A stretch of 64,000 nucleotides of DNA from Limnohabitans sp. 63ED37-2 (GTDB lineage Bacteria; Pseudomonadota; Gammaproteobacteria; Burkholderiales; Burkholderiaceae_C), in NCBI RefSeq assembly GCF_001412535.1, contig NZ_CP011774.1, positions 863,501 through 927,500 of the forward strand, given 5' to 3'. The notes below the pieces were generated by a model that searched no databases, was not told the origin of the DNA, and saw only the letters and a program-made list of their open reading frames with translations. The translations under genes and the position numbers were made by a program. Every line of letters starts with the position of its first letter. Position 1 is the stretch's first letter. Shown here in pieces: positions 34,299-43,216 of this stretch.

Positions 34299-35351
34299 AT
34301 GCACAGCGTTCAGGACATCCGTGACCACTTGCGTACTCTGGGGGCCAACGCCCTGCACGAGCAGCGCGTGCTGCGCCTTTGGACCCAAGCCAAGCCGCAG
34401 GACAGTGGCCGCAGACCGCTGGAGAGCTTCATGCCCACCGCCGTGCGCGAGGCTTTGCCAGCGCTCAGCCAAACGCTGAGTGGCCTGGTCACGCTGCGCG
34501 AGCAGCACCAGGGCCAAGACGGTTCGGCCCGATTGCTGGTCGGCCTGCAAGACGGCCAAACCGTGGAAAGTGTGCTCTTGCCGCGTGATGGCCTGTGTGT
34601 GTCGTCCCAGGTGGGTTGCGCCGTGGGTTGTGTGTTTTGCATGACCGGGCGCGAAGGTTTGATTCGGCAGGTGGGTAGCGCAGAGATCGTGGCGCAGGTC
34701 GCCTTGGCCCGCACGCTCAGGCCCGTCAAAAAAGTGGTGTTCATGGGCATGGGCGAGCCCGCGCACAACCTGGATGCGGTGATGGAAGCCATCGACTTGC
34801 TGGGCACGGTGGGCAACATCGGGCACAAGAATTTGGTGTTTTCCACCGTGGGCGATGCGCGGGTGTTCGAGCGCTTGCCGCAATGGCGTGTCAAACCCGC
34901 GCTGGCGCTTTCACTGCACACCACCCGGGCCGACTTGCGGGCGCAACTGCTGCCGCGTGCCCCGCGTTTTGACCCGCAAGACTTGGTCGAGGCGGGCGAG
35001 GTCTATGCCCGTGCGACGGGCTACCCGATCCAGTACCAGTGGACGCTGATCGAGGGCGTGAACGACAGTGCCGAAGAGATCGACGGCATCGTGCGCTTGC
35101 TCAAGGGTAAATACGCGCTGATGAACATGATCCCCTACAACGCGGTGCCCGATTTGCCCTATGCCCGGCCGAGTTGGGAGCGTGCCGCCGAGATCGCCCG
35201 CACCTTGCACCAGCGCGGGGTGTTGACCAAGCTGCGGCAGTCAGCCGGGCAGGACGTGGATGGGGGCTGTGGGCAGCTCAGGGCCAGGGATGTGGTCCAG
35301 CGTGAGCAGCGGGTGCACATTCACCCACGTATCACCGCCCCGGCAGCTTGA
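34299..35351 (+). CDS. RlmN/Cfr family radical SAM RNA methyltransferase
   Basis: A 350-residue radical-SAM methyltransferase related to RlmN, which methylates C2 of adenine in 23S rRNA and tRNA. The 4Fe-4S ligands are in CAVGCVFC (Cys-x3-Cys-x2-Cys). SAM-binding KKVVFMGMGEPAHNLD, STVG and LALSLHTT follow. The C-terminal catalytic cysteine region QSAGQDVDGGCGQL is present. The main rlmN of Burkholderiales usually lies by ndk and ispG, so this slyX-linked copy may be a paralogue with its own target; that is inference. The last 20 bases overlap the convergent EamA gene. Confidence 0.85.
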   Translation: MHSVQDIRDHLRTLGANALHEQRVLRLWTQAKPQDSGRRPLESFMPTAVREALPALSQTLSGLVTLREQHQGQDGSARLLVGLQDGQTVESVLLPRDGLCVSSQVGCAVGCVFCMTGREGLIRQVGSAEIVAQVALARTLRPVKKVVFMGMGEPAHNLDAVMEAIDLLGTVGNIGHKNLVFSTVGDARVFERLPQWRVKPALALSLHTTRADLRAQLLPRAPRFDPQDLVEAGEVYARATGYPIQYQWTLIEGVNDSAEEIDGIVRLLKGKYALMNMIPYNAVPDLPYARPSWERAAEIARTLHQRGVLTKLRQSAGQDVDGGCGQLRARDVVQREQRVHIHPRITAPAA

Positions 35352-36228
35352 CCAGACCACAGGACAGGGCCGTGCCCGTCAGAATCACCGCGCCGCACAG
35401 CAGCATCCAAGCCGTCACGCTCTCGCCCAAAAACAGCACACCGTAAGCGATGGCAAACACCGGCACCAAGAAGGTGACTGTCAGCGCCCGCGCGGGCCCG
35501 GAGTTCTCTATCAGCTTGAAGTACAGGATGTAGGCCACCCCGGTGCACAGCACCCCTACCACCAGCAAGGACCACCAGACCGAGGTGCTGGGCCAGTGAT
35601 CAGGTCGATACCACAGCGCGGGCAAGACCAAGACCAGGGTGGCCCCGATCTGGCTGCCGGTGGCGGTGACCAGCGGCGGCAGGCTGGGGATGTGTTTTTT
35701 GGTGAAACTCGCGGCCAAGGCATAACAGGTGGTCGCGGCCAGACACGCGGCCACCGCCCAAGCCGGGGCAATGCCCGAGTCGTTGGGCTTGAAGCTCGCT
35801 TGGCCCCCGGCCAGCAGCACCACGCCACCAAAACCGATGGCCAGCCCCACTGTGCGCGACACGGTGGGCTTGTCCCCCAGCCAAAGCCAAGCTACGACCG
35901 CGCCAAACAAGGGCACTGTGGCGTTCAGGATGGAGGAAAAACCGGTGGTGATGTGCAGCACCGCAAAGGAATACAAAGCAAAGGGGATACCGCTGTTGAG
36001 CGCCCCAACAAAGAGCACAGGCTTCCAGTGCTGGCGTAACTCGCCCCAGTGGCCTTTGGCCAGCATGATGGGCAGCAAAAAAGTCGCCGCAATGGCCACC
36101 CGAATGGCGGCGGTGGGCATTGGGCCCAACTCGACGGCGGCCAAGCGCATGAACAAAAAGGACGAGCCCCAGATGGCGGCCAGGATCAGAAAGTCGGCCA
36201 GCCAGCCTTTGGCGGGAGAAACATGCAT
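35332..36228 (-). CDS. EamA/DMT family transporter
   Basis: A 298-residue inner-membrane permease of the drug/metabolite transporter superfamily, with ten hydrophobic segments in two EamA repeats. The first repeat starts FLILAAIWGSSFLFMRLAA. The second begins near residue 150 (AWAVAACLAATTCYALAASF) and ends with PVFAIAYGVLFLGESV. The substrate is unknown; relatives export amino acids or metabolites. The ATG at 36228 (MHVSPAKGW) fits the first helix; longer in-frame readings overlap ogt. The ogt stop is 12 bases upstream, so co-transcription is likely. Confidence 0.88.
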   Translation of the reverse strand: MHVSPAKGWLADFLILAAIWGSSFLFMRLAAVELGPMPTAAIRVAIAATFLLPIMLAKGHWGELRQHWKPVLFVGALNSGIPFALYSFAVLHITTGFSSILNATVPLFGAVVAWLWLGDKPTVSRTVGLAIGFGGVVLLAGGQASFKPNDSGIAPAWAVAACLAATTCYALAASFTKKHIPSLPPLVTATGSQIGATLVLVLPALWYRPDHWPSTSVWWSLLVVGVLCTGVAYILYFKLIENSGPARALTVTFLVPVFAIAYGVLFLGESVTAWMLLCGAVILTGTALSCGLVKLPGR

Positions 36229-36239
36229 GGAGAAAAAAG

Positions 36240-36743
36240 TCAGATGCCAGGATGGCCTTCCAGCTGCAGCAACGCTTGTTTGCGCCACAGCCCGCCTGCG
36301 TAGCCCGTGAGTTGGCCACCGGCACCCAAGACGCGGTGGCAAGGTACGATGATACTCACCGGATTGCGCCCCACGGCCGCGCCCACGGCTCGCACCGCTT
36401 GGGGCCGGGCCAGTTGCCGGGCCAGTTCGCCATAAGTTTGGCTTTGGCCCGAGGGAATGCGCAGCAAGGCTTGCCAGACCGATTGTTGAAACGGTGTGCC
36501 AGCCGACAGGTCCAAGGGTCCTTCCCATTTCAGGGTCTTCCCACCCAGATAGGCCAGCACCTGGTCGGCGGCCCTTTGCAGTACCGGATTGGACGCATCG
36601 CTTGCCCACTGCTGGCGTTGGTCTTGGCTGGGTCCGTGTTTTTGGCCCTCAAACCACAGGCCGCACAAACCTTGGGCACTGGCCGCCAAGGTGATCGGAC
36701 CCAAGGGGCTGTCGATGCGAAGGGCGCTCAAGGTGGAGGACAT
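36240..36743 (-). CDS. ogt: Methylated-DNA--protein-cysteine methyltransferase
   Basis: A 167-residue suicide DNA-repair protein that takes the alkyl group from O6-alkylguanine onto a cysteine. The acceptor Cys lies in IIVPCHRVLGAGG (residues 131-143). TPFQQSVWQALLRIPSG and TYGELARQLARPQAVRAVG form the helix-turn-helix with the arginine finger. It lacks the Ada regulatory domain, so it is an Ogt-type protein. It diverges from the phosphohexomutase gene 110 bases away. Confidence 0.94.
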   Translation of the reverse strand: MSSTLSALRIDSPLGPITLAASAQGLCGLWFEGQKHGPSQDQRQQWASDASNPVLQRAADQVLAYLGGKTLKWEGPLDLSAGTPFQQSVWQALLRIPSGQSQTYGELARQLARPQAVRAVGAAVGRNPVSIIVPCHRVLGAGGQLTGYAGGLWRKQALLQLEGHPGI

Positions 36744-36852
36744 GCAAGACCTTTGAAAATCATGGTGGACAGTGCAGATGGTAACGCGGCCCGCCTACAA
36801 TCTTGATCCAAGTATCACCCTAGCCCCAGCGGCTTTTGGACAGGCACAGCGC

Positions 36853-38256
36853 ATGCAAATCACACCCTCCATCTTCAAAGCCTACGACATTCGCGGCGTG
36901 GTGCCGACCACCTTGAACGAGCTATTGGCCGAGGGCTTGGGTAAAGCCTTTGGCACGCACGCCATGGCCCAAGGCCAAAGCACCGTGGCCGTGGGTCGTG
37001 ATGGCCGCTTGAGTGGACCAAGCCTATCGGCGGCGCTGATTCGTGGTTTGGTGGCGGCGGGCATTCGGGTGATCGACATCGGCCTGGCCACCACGCCCAT
37101 GCTTTACTTTGCGGCCAGCACCGCGTGCCAAAGCGGCATCCAGGTCACGGGCAGCCACAACCCCAAAGACTACAACGGGTTCAAGATGGTGCTGGGCGGA
37201 CGCGCCATTTACGGCGACGAAATTCAGGGCCTGCGCCAGATGATGGAAGCCGAGACCTGGCAGTTGCAGGGTGGCGGCAGCGTCATGCAGTTGGACGTGC
37301 TGTCCGATTACACGCAGCGCATCGTGGGTGACATCCGATTGGCACGCCCCATGAAGATCGTCGTTGACTCGGGCAATGGCATCGCGGGCGCTTCGGCCCC
37401 AGGCATTTTTCGGGCCCTGGGCTGCGAGGTGATCGAGTTGTTCAGCGAAGTCGATGGCAACTTCCCCAACCACCACCCCGACCCGAGCAAGCCGGAAAAC
37501 CTGCAAGACTTGATCAACGCCCTGAAAACCACCGGGGCTGAATTGGGCCTGGCCTTTGACGGCGATGGCGACCGCTTAGGCATCGTCACGAAAGACGGCA
37601 ACAACATTTACCCCGACCGCCAGATGCAGCTGTTTGCGCAAGACGTGCTCAGCCGCGTGCCGGGCGGCACCATCTTGTTTGACGTCAAATGTTCGCAGCG
37701 CCTGGCCCCGGCTATCGAGGCTGCTGGCGGCAAAGCCCTGATGTACAAAACCGGGCACTCGCTCATCAAGGCCCAAATGCGGGCCATCGAGGCCGCAGGC
37801 GGCCAGGCGCCTTTGGGGGGCGAGATGAGTGGGCACATCTTCTTCAAAGAGCGTTGGTACGGCTTTGACGACGGCACCTATGCTGGTTGCCGGTTGCTGG
37901 AGATTGTGAGCAAAGCGCCAGATGCCAACGCGGTGCTCAACGCATTGCCGACCAGCTTCAGCACGCCCGAGCTGAACGTGGCCTGCGCCGAAGGCGAGCC
38001 ACACAGCGTGACCCGCGCCTTGCAAGCCCAGGCCGCCAGCGCCTTCAGTGCGCCAGCCCAAGTGTGTGACATCGACGGCTTGCGCGTGGACTGGCCTGAT
38101 GGTTTTGGCCTGATCCGCGCCTCTAACACCACCCCTGTTCTGGTGCTGCGGTTTGAGGGTCAGACCGAGGCGGCGCTGCATCGCATCGAGGGCGAGATGC
38201 TGGCGCTGCTGCGATCGGTCAAGCCCGATGCCAAGATTCAGGCTGCGGCGCATTGA
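36853..38256 (+). CDS. Phosphomannomutase/phosphoglucomutase
   Basis: A 467-residue alpha-D-phosphohexomutase, of the bifunctional AlgC/ManB type, that interconverts hexose 1- and 6-phosphates for nucleotide-sugar and LPS synthesis. The four active-site loops are visible: phosphoserine in GIQVTGSHNPKDYNG; metal-binding DGDGDRLGIV; sugar-binding GGEMSGHIFF; and phosphate-binding RASNTTPVLVLRF. The ATG at 36853 (MQITPSIFKAYDIRGVV) matches the family start. It heads the surface-polysaccharide block on this strand. Confidence 0.93.
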   Translation: MQITPSIFKAYDIRGVVPTTLNELLAEGLGKAFGTHAMAQGQSTVAVGRDGRLSGPSLSAALIRGLVAAGIRVIDIGLATTPMLYFAASTACQSGIQVTGSHNPKDYNGFKMVLGGRAIYGDEIQGLRQMMEAETWQLQGGGSVMQLDVLSDYTQRIVGDIRLARPMKIVVDSGNGIAGASAPGIFRALGCEVIELFSEVDGNFPNHHPDPSKPENLQDLINALKTTGAELGLAFDGDGDRLGIVTKDGNNIYPDRQMQLFAQDVLSRVPGGTILFDVKCSQRLAPAIEAAGGKALMYKTGHSLIKAQMRAIEAAGGQAPLGGEMSGHIFFKERWYGFDDGTYAGCRLLEIVSKAPDANAVLNALPTSFSTPELNVACAEGEPHSVTRALQAQAASAFSAPAQVCDIDGLRVDWPDGFGLIRASNTTPVLVLRFEGQTEAALHRIEGEMLALLRSVKPDAKIQAAAH

Positions 38257-38258
38257 TC

Positions 38259-39128
38259 ATGACCACGTCGCGTCTGGACCATGTGACCGTTGTGGTGGTG
38301 ACTCACCACAGTGCGCATTGCCTGGCAGGCTTACATGACCTTTTGCAAAGCTGTCCACACGTCATCATCTCTGACAATGCCAGCAACGATGGCACGCCCG
38401 ATCAGGCCCAAGCCCTCTGGCCGCATGCCCAGGTGTTGCCGCATCCATCCAATCTCGGATTTGGCGCCGCCAACAACCGAGCTTTGGAACGCGTCAGCAC
38501 TCCGTTTGCTTTTTTGCTGAACCCTGATTGTGAAATCACCACACAGGCTTTGTTGGCGCTGATGGACGTGGCGCACGAGATGCCGGAAGCCGCGCTGCTG
38601 GCTCCCCAACTGGTGGGCGCCAGGGGGCAGGCCGAAGTCAATTACCGCTGGCCGCACACTTGGTGGACATCCCGAGGGCCTGCCGCAGAAGGGCCAGCTT
38701 GTGTTGGTTTTGTGTGTGGTGCGGCCATGTTGTTTCGCATGGATCGGTTCGACGCGGTTGGATTTTTTGACGAAAACTTCTTCCTCTATTACGAAGACGA
38801 TGACCTGAGCTTGCGTCTTTTTAATGCCCGTTTGCCCATGGTGGTGGTGCCGTCCATTCAGGCCGTGCACCGTTCGCGAGGTTCCGTGAAAGGTCATGCC
38901 CCCTGGAAAAGCGAGTATGTGCGCGGATTTCACCATGCCCAGTCCAAGCTCATTTTTGAGCAAAAACACGGCACCCTCGCGCAAGCCCGGATGCACCGAC
39001 GTCGTTTGTTGTGGAGCACTGCTTTAGCCTTGCCCTTTCGAGCCTTGCTGTTTTCACCCAAGCGCTTTTGCCGCATGTGGGGACGATGGATGGGGTTGAT
39101 CCGTTGGACACCCCATGGTTCGAATTGA
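38259..39128 (+). CDS. Family 2 glycosyltransferase
   Basis: A 289-residue GT-A fold glycosyltransferase of family 2, probably acting at the inner membrane on a lipid-linked or LPS sugar acceptor. The nucleotide-sugar site is VTVVVVTHHSAHCLAGLHDL with ISDNASNDGT; the metal-binding motif is FLLNPDCEI, and FFDENFFLYYEDDDLSLRL is the typical rhamnosyltransferase-like acceptor motif. It starts 2 bases after the phosphohexomutase stop, and its end overlaps the ligase gene start by 14 bases. The exact sugar is unknown. Confidence 0.87.
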   Translation: MTTSRLDHVTVVVVTHHSAHCLAGLHDLLQSCPHVIISDNASNDGTPDQAQALWPHAQVLPHPSNLGFGAANNRALERVSTPFAFLLNPDCEITTQALLALMDVAHEMPEAALLAPQLVGARGQAEVNYRWPHTWWTSRGPAAEGPACVGFVCGAAMLFRMDRFDAVGFFDENFFLYYEDDDLSLRLFNARLPMVVVPSIQAVHRSRGSVKGHAPWKSEYVRGFHHAQSKLIFEQKHGTLAQARMHRRRLLWSTALALPFRALLFSPKRFCRMWGRWMGLIRWTPHGSN

Positions 39129-40386
39129 CATGGGGTCACTGACGCCGCGTGAGCGCCTCTACAACGGCTTGGTTTTTGCCTGCTTGTCGTGGGTCTTGGT
39201 CATGCCCGGCGGCCCCAAGCTCTTGGTGCTGTGCTTGGCTGGCATGGGTTTGTGGTCGATCAAGGACTTGCGTGTGGATCTGGACAGGGTCTGGGACAGG
39301 CCTGAGTCGCGCATCATGGCCCTGGGCTTTGCCGTTTTTGTGGGGGTGGGAATTTTCCTGGGGCTTTGGTACGGCTACAAGCCAGGCTATTACGAGGCGT
39401 TCATTCCCTTTTTGTTGGCCCCCTTGATGTTGCACGGCGTGCTCAAGGCCCGTTTGCAGCCTGTTGTTTTGTGGCTGGGTGCGGCGACGGCTGCGGTGCT
39501 GGCGGGGGCAGCAGCCAGTTATGAAAGTCTGGTGCTTTTGTCAGGGCGTGCCATGGGTGCCATGAGCCACCCGATCATTTTTGGCGATCTGTCTGTGGTG
39601 CTGGCCTGCATTGCCTTGTTTGGATTGTTGTATTTTGAACAAGCCAAAAATCAACTCTGGATGCGTGTTTATCTGTCATTCGGTGCGGCCATGGGGGTGT
39701 GGGGCTCCTTGCTCAGCGGCTCCAAGGGTGGCTGGTTGTCGATCATCATGGTCTTGTTGGTGTTCGTCTGGCGCGTTACGGCAGGTCATCCGGTCATTTG
39801 GCGATTTTTGGGTGTGGTGTTGATCTCGGTCTTGGTGGCAAAGGGCGTGTGGCTGGCGCCCGAGGACTTGGTGCGGGGACGGCTTGAAGGCGTCTGGGGC
39901 AAAGCTCATCTCTGGTTTGAGACAGGGCAGGTGACCGATTGGTCCGTCAGCATTCGTCTGGAGTTGTGGTCGTATGCCCTGCAACTGTTTGCGGAGCGCC
40001 CTATTCTGGGCTGGTCTGGAGAGGGGGCCTTGACCCTGCTGGCAGAACATTTGAAACCATTCAATGTACCCACCGGCATAGCGCCTGTTTTTGAAAACGA
40101 CCTGCTGCACTACGCGGCGGTGTCCGGCTTGGTGGGTGTGCTGTCTGTGTTGGCCTTGTATGGGGGTGTGTTTGTAGGCTTTTGGCGTTTTCAAAAGCTG
40201 GGTGCAAAGACCTTTGCGTATGCCTTGCTGGGCATGCTGCTGGTGGCCTTGTATTTTGAATTTGGCCTGTCGGTCAACACTTTGGGGCGCAATGCCTTCC
40301 GGTATTTTTTCTGTGCCATGTCGACCATGCTCTTGGGACTGATCCTCTTGGCCACAAAAGACAATAAGGGGTCAGCATGGAATTGA
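39115..40386 (+). CDS. O-antigen ligase/polymerase family membrane protein
   Basis: A 423-residue polytopic inner-membrane protein with about ten hydrophobic segments and a large periplasmic loop (about residues 250-330), the Wzy_C/WaaL organisation. The loop contains RLELWSYALQLFAERPILGW followed by a His-containing stretch (NDLLHYAAVSGLVG), the conserved pattern of O-antigen ligases. It likely joins O-antigen or another glycan to lipid A-core, or polymerises it. It overlaps both neighbouring glycosyltransferase genes (14 and 10 bases), so one transcript is likely. Confidence 0.85.
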   Translation: MVRIDMGSLTPRERLYNGLVFACLSWVLVMPGGPKLLVLCLAGMGLWSIKDLRVDLDRVWDRPESRIMALGFAVFVGVGIFLGLWYGYKPGYYEAFIPFLLAPLMLHGVLKARLQPVVLWLGAATAAVLAGAAASYESLVLLSGRAMGAMSHPIIFGDLSVVLACIALFGLLYFEQAKNQLWMRVYLSFGAAMGVWGSLLSGSKGGWLSIIMVLLVFVWRVTAGHPVIWRFLGVVLISVLVAKGVWLAPEDLVRGRLEGVWGKAHLWFETGQVTDWSVSIRLELWSYALQLFAERPILGWSGEGALTLLAEHLKPFNVPTGIAPVFENDLLHYAAVSGLVGVLSVLALYGGVFVGFWRFQKLGAKTFAYALLGMLLVALYFEFGLSVNTLGRNAFRYFFCAMSTMLLGLILLATKDNKGSAWN

Positions 40387-41390
40387 TCTTTTTGTGCCCC
40401 GCCATCAAAAAAGCCATTGGCGGGGTCAAAGTCATTTACAGGCAGGCTGAGTTGATTCACAAATTGGGGCAATCGCACGGATTTTCTGCTGCGGTCATGC
40501 ACCCCAATACATTTTTTTTCAGGGTGCGTTGGTTTGATTCTCAGGTACCTGTGAAGCGAGCATTCTTCAAACTCAGATGGATGGGGAAACCCTCTTTGTC
40601 CAATGTGTCTGGTGTATTTGATGCCCAACGGCAAATGGTGGTGATTCCCGAACTCTGGGCCCGAAAGTACGGCGCTCAATTGGCGGACATGGGTGTGAGT
40701 TATGCCATTTATGTACAGAACGGCTACTACATCACCAAAGGCCGACCGGAGGATCTCGATCGGGCCTACCAGTCGGCGCGGTGTATTTTGACCATTTCCG
40801 AGGACGCCAGCCGCTGCGTGGCGCTGGCGTTTCCTGGGGTCGAGTCGCGGATTTTGCGGGTGCACTGCGCCGTAGATGTAAAGCGTTTTAAGCCCGACAA
40901 AGCCAAAGAAAACATCATTACCTACATGCCCAGAAAGTTGGCAGACCATTCATCTAAGGTGGTCTTTTTCTTGCGCCATCATTTGCCAGCGCATTGGACC
41001 ATTGTGCCCATCGACGGAATGACAGAGGTGCAGGTTGCTGACCTGCTAGAAAGGTCCAAAATTTTCATGGCTTTCAGCCATTTTGAAGGTTTAGCCTTGC
41101 CCCCTTTGGAAGCTGCGTTGAGTGGTAATCAGGTCATTGGTTACACCGGACAAGCTGCCAAGGAGTACTGGAGGCCGGAAATTTTTGAGGAGATTGCTTC
41201 GGGCGATGTTGTCGGTTTTGCCCAGAGGGTTCTTGCCAAAGTAAAGGCCATCGACCAAGCCCAGCAGTTTGATGTTCCACTGCACACCATTGGTAACTTG
41301 GCCGATACCTACTCTGAAGTGCAGGAGCGCAAGGACATGCTTGAATTTTTGAAGGTCATGGGCCTGAACACGAAGGGTTTGCCGGCATGA
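40377..41390 (+). CDS. Glycosyltransferase (GT4-like)
   Basis: A 337-residue protein with a GT-B-like layout. The N-terminus (AIKKAIGGVKVIYRQAELIH) resembles the glycine-rich acceptor loop of family 4 enzymes. A central CILTISEDASRC leads into a C-terminal nucleotide-sugar domain with HFEGLALPPLEAALSGNQVI, matching the E-x7-E motif of GT4. The sugar donor is unknown. It overlaps the preceding ligase gene by 10 bases and the next glycosyltransferase gene by 4 bases (ATGA). Confidence 0.78.
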   Translation: MELIFLCPAIKKAIGGVKVIYRQAELIHKLGQSHGFSAAVMHPNTFFFRVRWFDSQVPVKRAFFKLRWMGKPSLSNVSGVFDAQRQMVVIPELWARKYGAQLADMGVSYAIYVQNGYYITKGRPEDLDRAYQSARCILTISEDASRCVALAFPGVESRILRVHCAVDVKRFKPDKAKENIITYMPRKLADHSSKVVFFLRHHLPAHWTIVPIDGMTEVQVADLLERSKIFMAFSHFEGLALPPLEAALSGNQVIGYTGQAAKEYWRPEIFEEIASGDVVGFAQRVLAKVKAIDQAQQFDVPLHTIGNLADTYSEVQERKDMLEFLKVMGLNTKGLPA

Positions 41391-42301
41391 CAGCTCCCCG
41401 CATGGACGTCGCTATTTTTTCCTACAACCGTGGGGCCTACCTGAAAAATTGCGTCGAATCTCTGCAGCGCAACCTGCCCGGGGTTCACTTTACGGTGTAT
41501 GACGATGGCAGCGATGAGCCTGACACCGTGGCCTATCTGCAAAGTTTGGGGGGGCATGTTCGTCACATGAAGTCAGGTGGCGATGAGCGACATGGCGGTT
41601 ACTACAACAACATGCAAGCCGCGTTGGACGCCACACAGGCCGATTACCTGCTGATGCTGCAAGACGATTTGCAGGTGGTCCGGCCTTTTGCCCAAGAAGA
41701 GCTGTCCAGGATTCATGAGGTCTTCGAGCAAAGTCCGACAACGGTGTTCATCAGTCCCTTGTTCATGAAGGGCAGCAAAAGAGCCTATTTCCAGCAGCGC
41801 TACCAAGCAGATACCGCATTGCGCTGTTATCGCTGGTCTGCCGATCCGCAAGAAACGGGCAAAGTGCCTCAAAAGTACGCCGACATCGCGGTGCTCCATG
41901 TCGCACGTTTGCGTCAAAGTGGCTGGCAGTTTGCGGGGTCCGAAGAGGCCAACGGGGTCTTGGCCGATCAGTTGTTTGGCGACATGGTTCAGGTGGCTGA
42001 GCCATGGGTCTTTTATGTGCCTGAAGAGCCTGCTTACCGCGGACGCGTGCTCACTTTCGGGGCCAAACTGGCGGTCAAGATGGCGGGCAATCAGGTCAAG
42101 TCCTTTCGGGACATGACTGCGCAGGCGTCAACGGCATTCGCGCAAAGGGATTTGCGTGTGTACCCCTTTGCCGAGGATTTTGTCGACACGGTGGATCCAA
42201 CGGTGCGCAAGCCCTACAAGTTCAATGCCTATCGCACCCGCTGGTTGCCATTGATCCTGAACAAGCTAGAGCTTTTGGGGCGGCGCCTTTGGTCGCATTG
42301 A
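41387..42301 (+). CDS. Glycosyltransferase, family 2-like
   Basis: A 304-residue GT-A type glycosyltransferase. VAIFSYNRGAYLKNCVESL and VYDDGSDEPDTVAYL form the nucleotide-sugar site, and LLMLQDDLQVVRPF carries the D-x-D-like metal motif. The C-terminal half is not a standard family 2 acceptor domain and cannot be assigned. ATGA overlap with the upstream gene suggests coupled translation. It ends 1 base before the end of the convergent GT25 gene. Confidence 0.78.
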   Translation: MTAPRMDVAIFSYNRGAYLKNCVESLQRNLPGVHFTVYDDGSDEPDTVAYLQSLGGHVRHMKSGGDERHGGYYNNMQAALDATQADYLLMLQDDLQVVRPFAQEELSRIHEVFEQSPTTVFISPLFMKGSKRAYFQQRYQADTALRCYRWSADPQETGKVPQKYADIAVLHVARLRQSGWQFAGSEEANGVLADQLFGDMVQVAEPWVFYVPEEPAYRGRVLTFGAKLAVKMAGNQVKSFRDMTAQASTAFAQRDLRVYPFAEDFVDTVDPTVRKPYKFNAYRTRWLPLILNKLELLGRRLWSH

Positions 42302-42302
42302 T

Positions 42303-43097
42303 TCAGAACTGTGCGGGATCGATGCCGACAAACTGACGGCGTGCTCGCCACAAACAAGTCAGGTAGCGAGCGGCCAGGCGCAGTTGTGCGTTCAACCTGC
42401 GCCATTTGAACTGCAGGTCGTGGAGGCTGCTTCGGGTCGGCGGGCTGGGCACTTTCTCACGGGCAATCAGGGATTGTGGTGCGATGGGGCAAGAAACACC
42501 ATAGGCGCTGGCCACGTCCGCCTGAATGGCAAAGGCCGGAACCGTTTGCCAAGAGTTGAGTTGGTAAGTGCTGGAGATGAACGCATCGGCCAAGCCCATG
42601 CCCTGCTGCTCGAATTTGGCCAACAGGGCGCGGGCACCAGAAGGCCAAAGCACATAAGCGGCGGCCCCTGTACGGTCTTGCAACAAAGGGTGCAAGTGGG
42701 CATTCAGACTGTCCATGGCTTTGAAGCGCCGCCCCAGCAGTTTCTGGCGTTGTCGGGTTTCGAGTGAAACATGGTCCACATCCTCCCACTGAGCCAAGCA
42801 GGCCAACAGCTTGGGCGTGTTGTGCGCCAGGATGGCATCGTCTTCCAGCACCAGAGCAGGTTCTTTGCTGCCCGCAATCTTTTGCCACACCAGGTGGTGG
42901 CTCATGAAACAAGCCACTTCGGTGATTTTGATGGGGCGTTCCCAAGAGAAAGCGTGGGCCTGAAAGAACGCTTCGGGAATGTCGGCTGGGGTTTGTGCAT
43001 CGATGAACAGCGCCTCCAGGCCCAGTCGCTGGGCTTGTTTTGTCTGAAAGTTCCGGCGTTCCAGCGCAGAGGGTAAATTCAAAATGTAGGTTTTCAT
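42303..43097 (-). CDS. Family 25 glycosyltransferase (LPS modification)
   Basis: A 264-residue glycosyltransferase of family 25, the LgtB/LgtE type that adds galactose or a related sugar to LPS core. It begins MKTYILNLPSALERRNFQTK; GEVACFMSHHLVW-like (TEVACFMSHHLVWQ), the LVLEDDAIL metal-binding motif and GAAAYVLWPSGARALL are family hallmarks. The ATG at 43097 was chosen from homology. It is the only minus-strand gene in this polysaccharide block, with a 119-base divergent gap to the next gene. Confidence 0.86.
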   Translation of the reverse strand: MKTYILNLPSALERRNFQTKQAQRLGLEALFIDAQTPADIPEAFFQAHAFSWERPIKITEVACFMSHHLVWQKIAGSKEPALVLEDDAILAHNTPKLLACLAQWEDVDHVSLETRQRQKLLGRRFKAMDSLNAHLHPLLQDRTGAAAYVLWPSGARALLAKFEQQGMGLADAFISSTYQLNSWQTVPAFAIQADVASAYGVSCPIAPQSLIAREKVPSPPTRSSLHDLQFKWRRLNAQLRLAARYLTCLWRARRQFVGIDPAQF

Positions 43098-43216
43098 CCG
43101 GGGCGTCTTCCAGTCCTGGGCCAAATATACCTGCATGGGCAGCGGCTGAACGGGCTGAAGCCTCTGCCCGATGCCGCTCCCTATAATTTGCCGATACCCA
43201 CTCAGCTTCGGACCCC

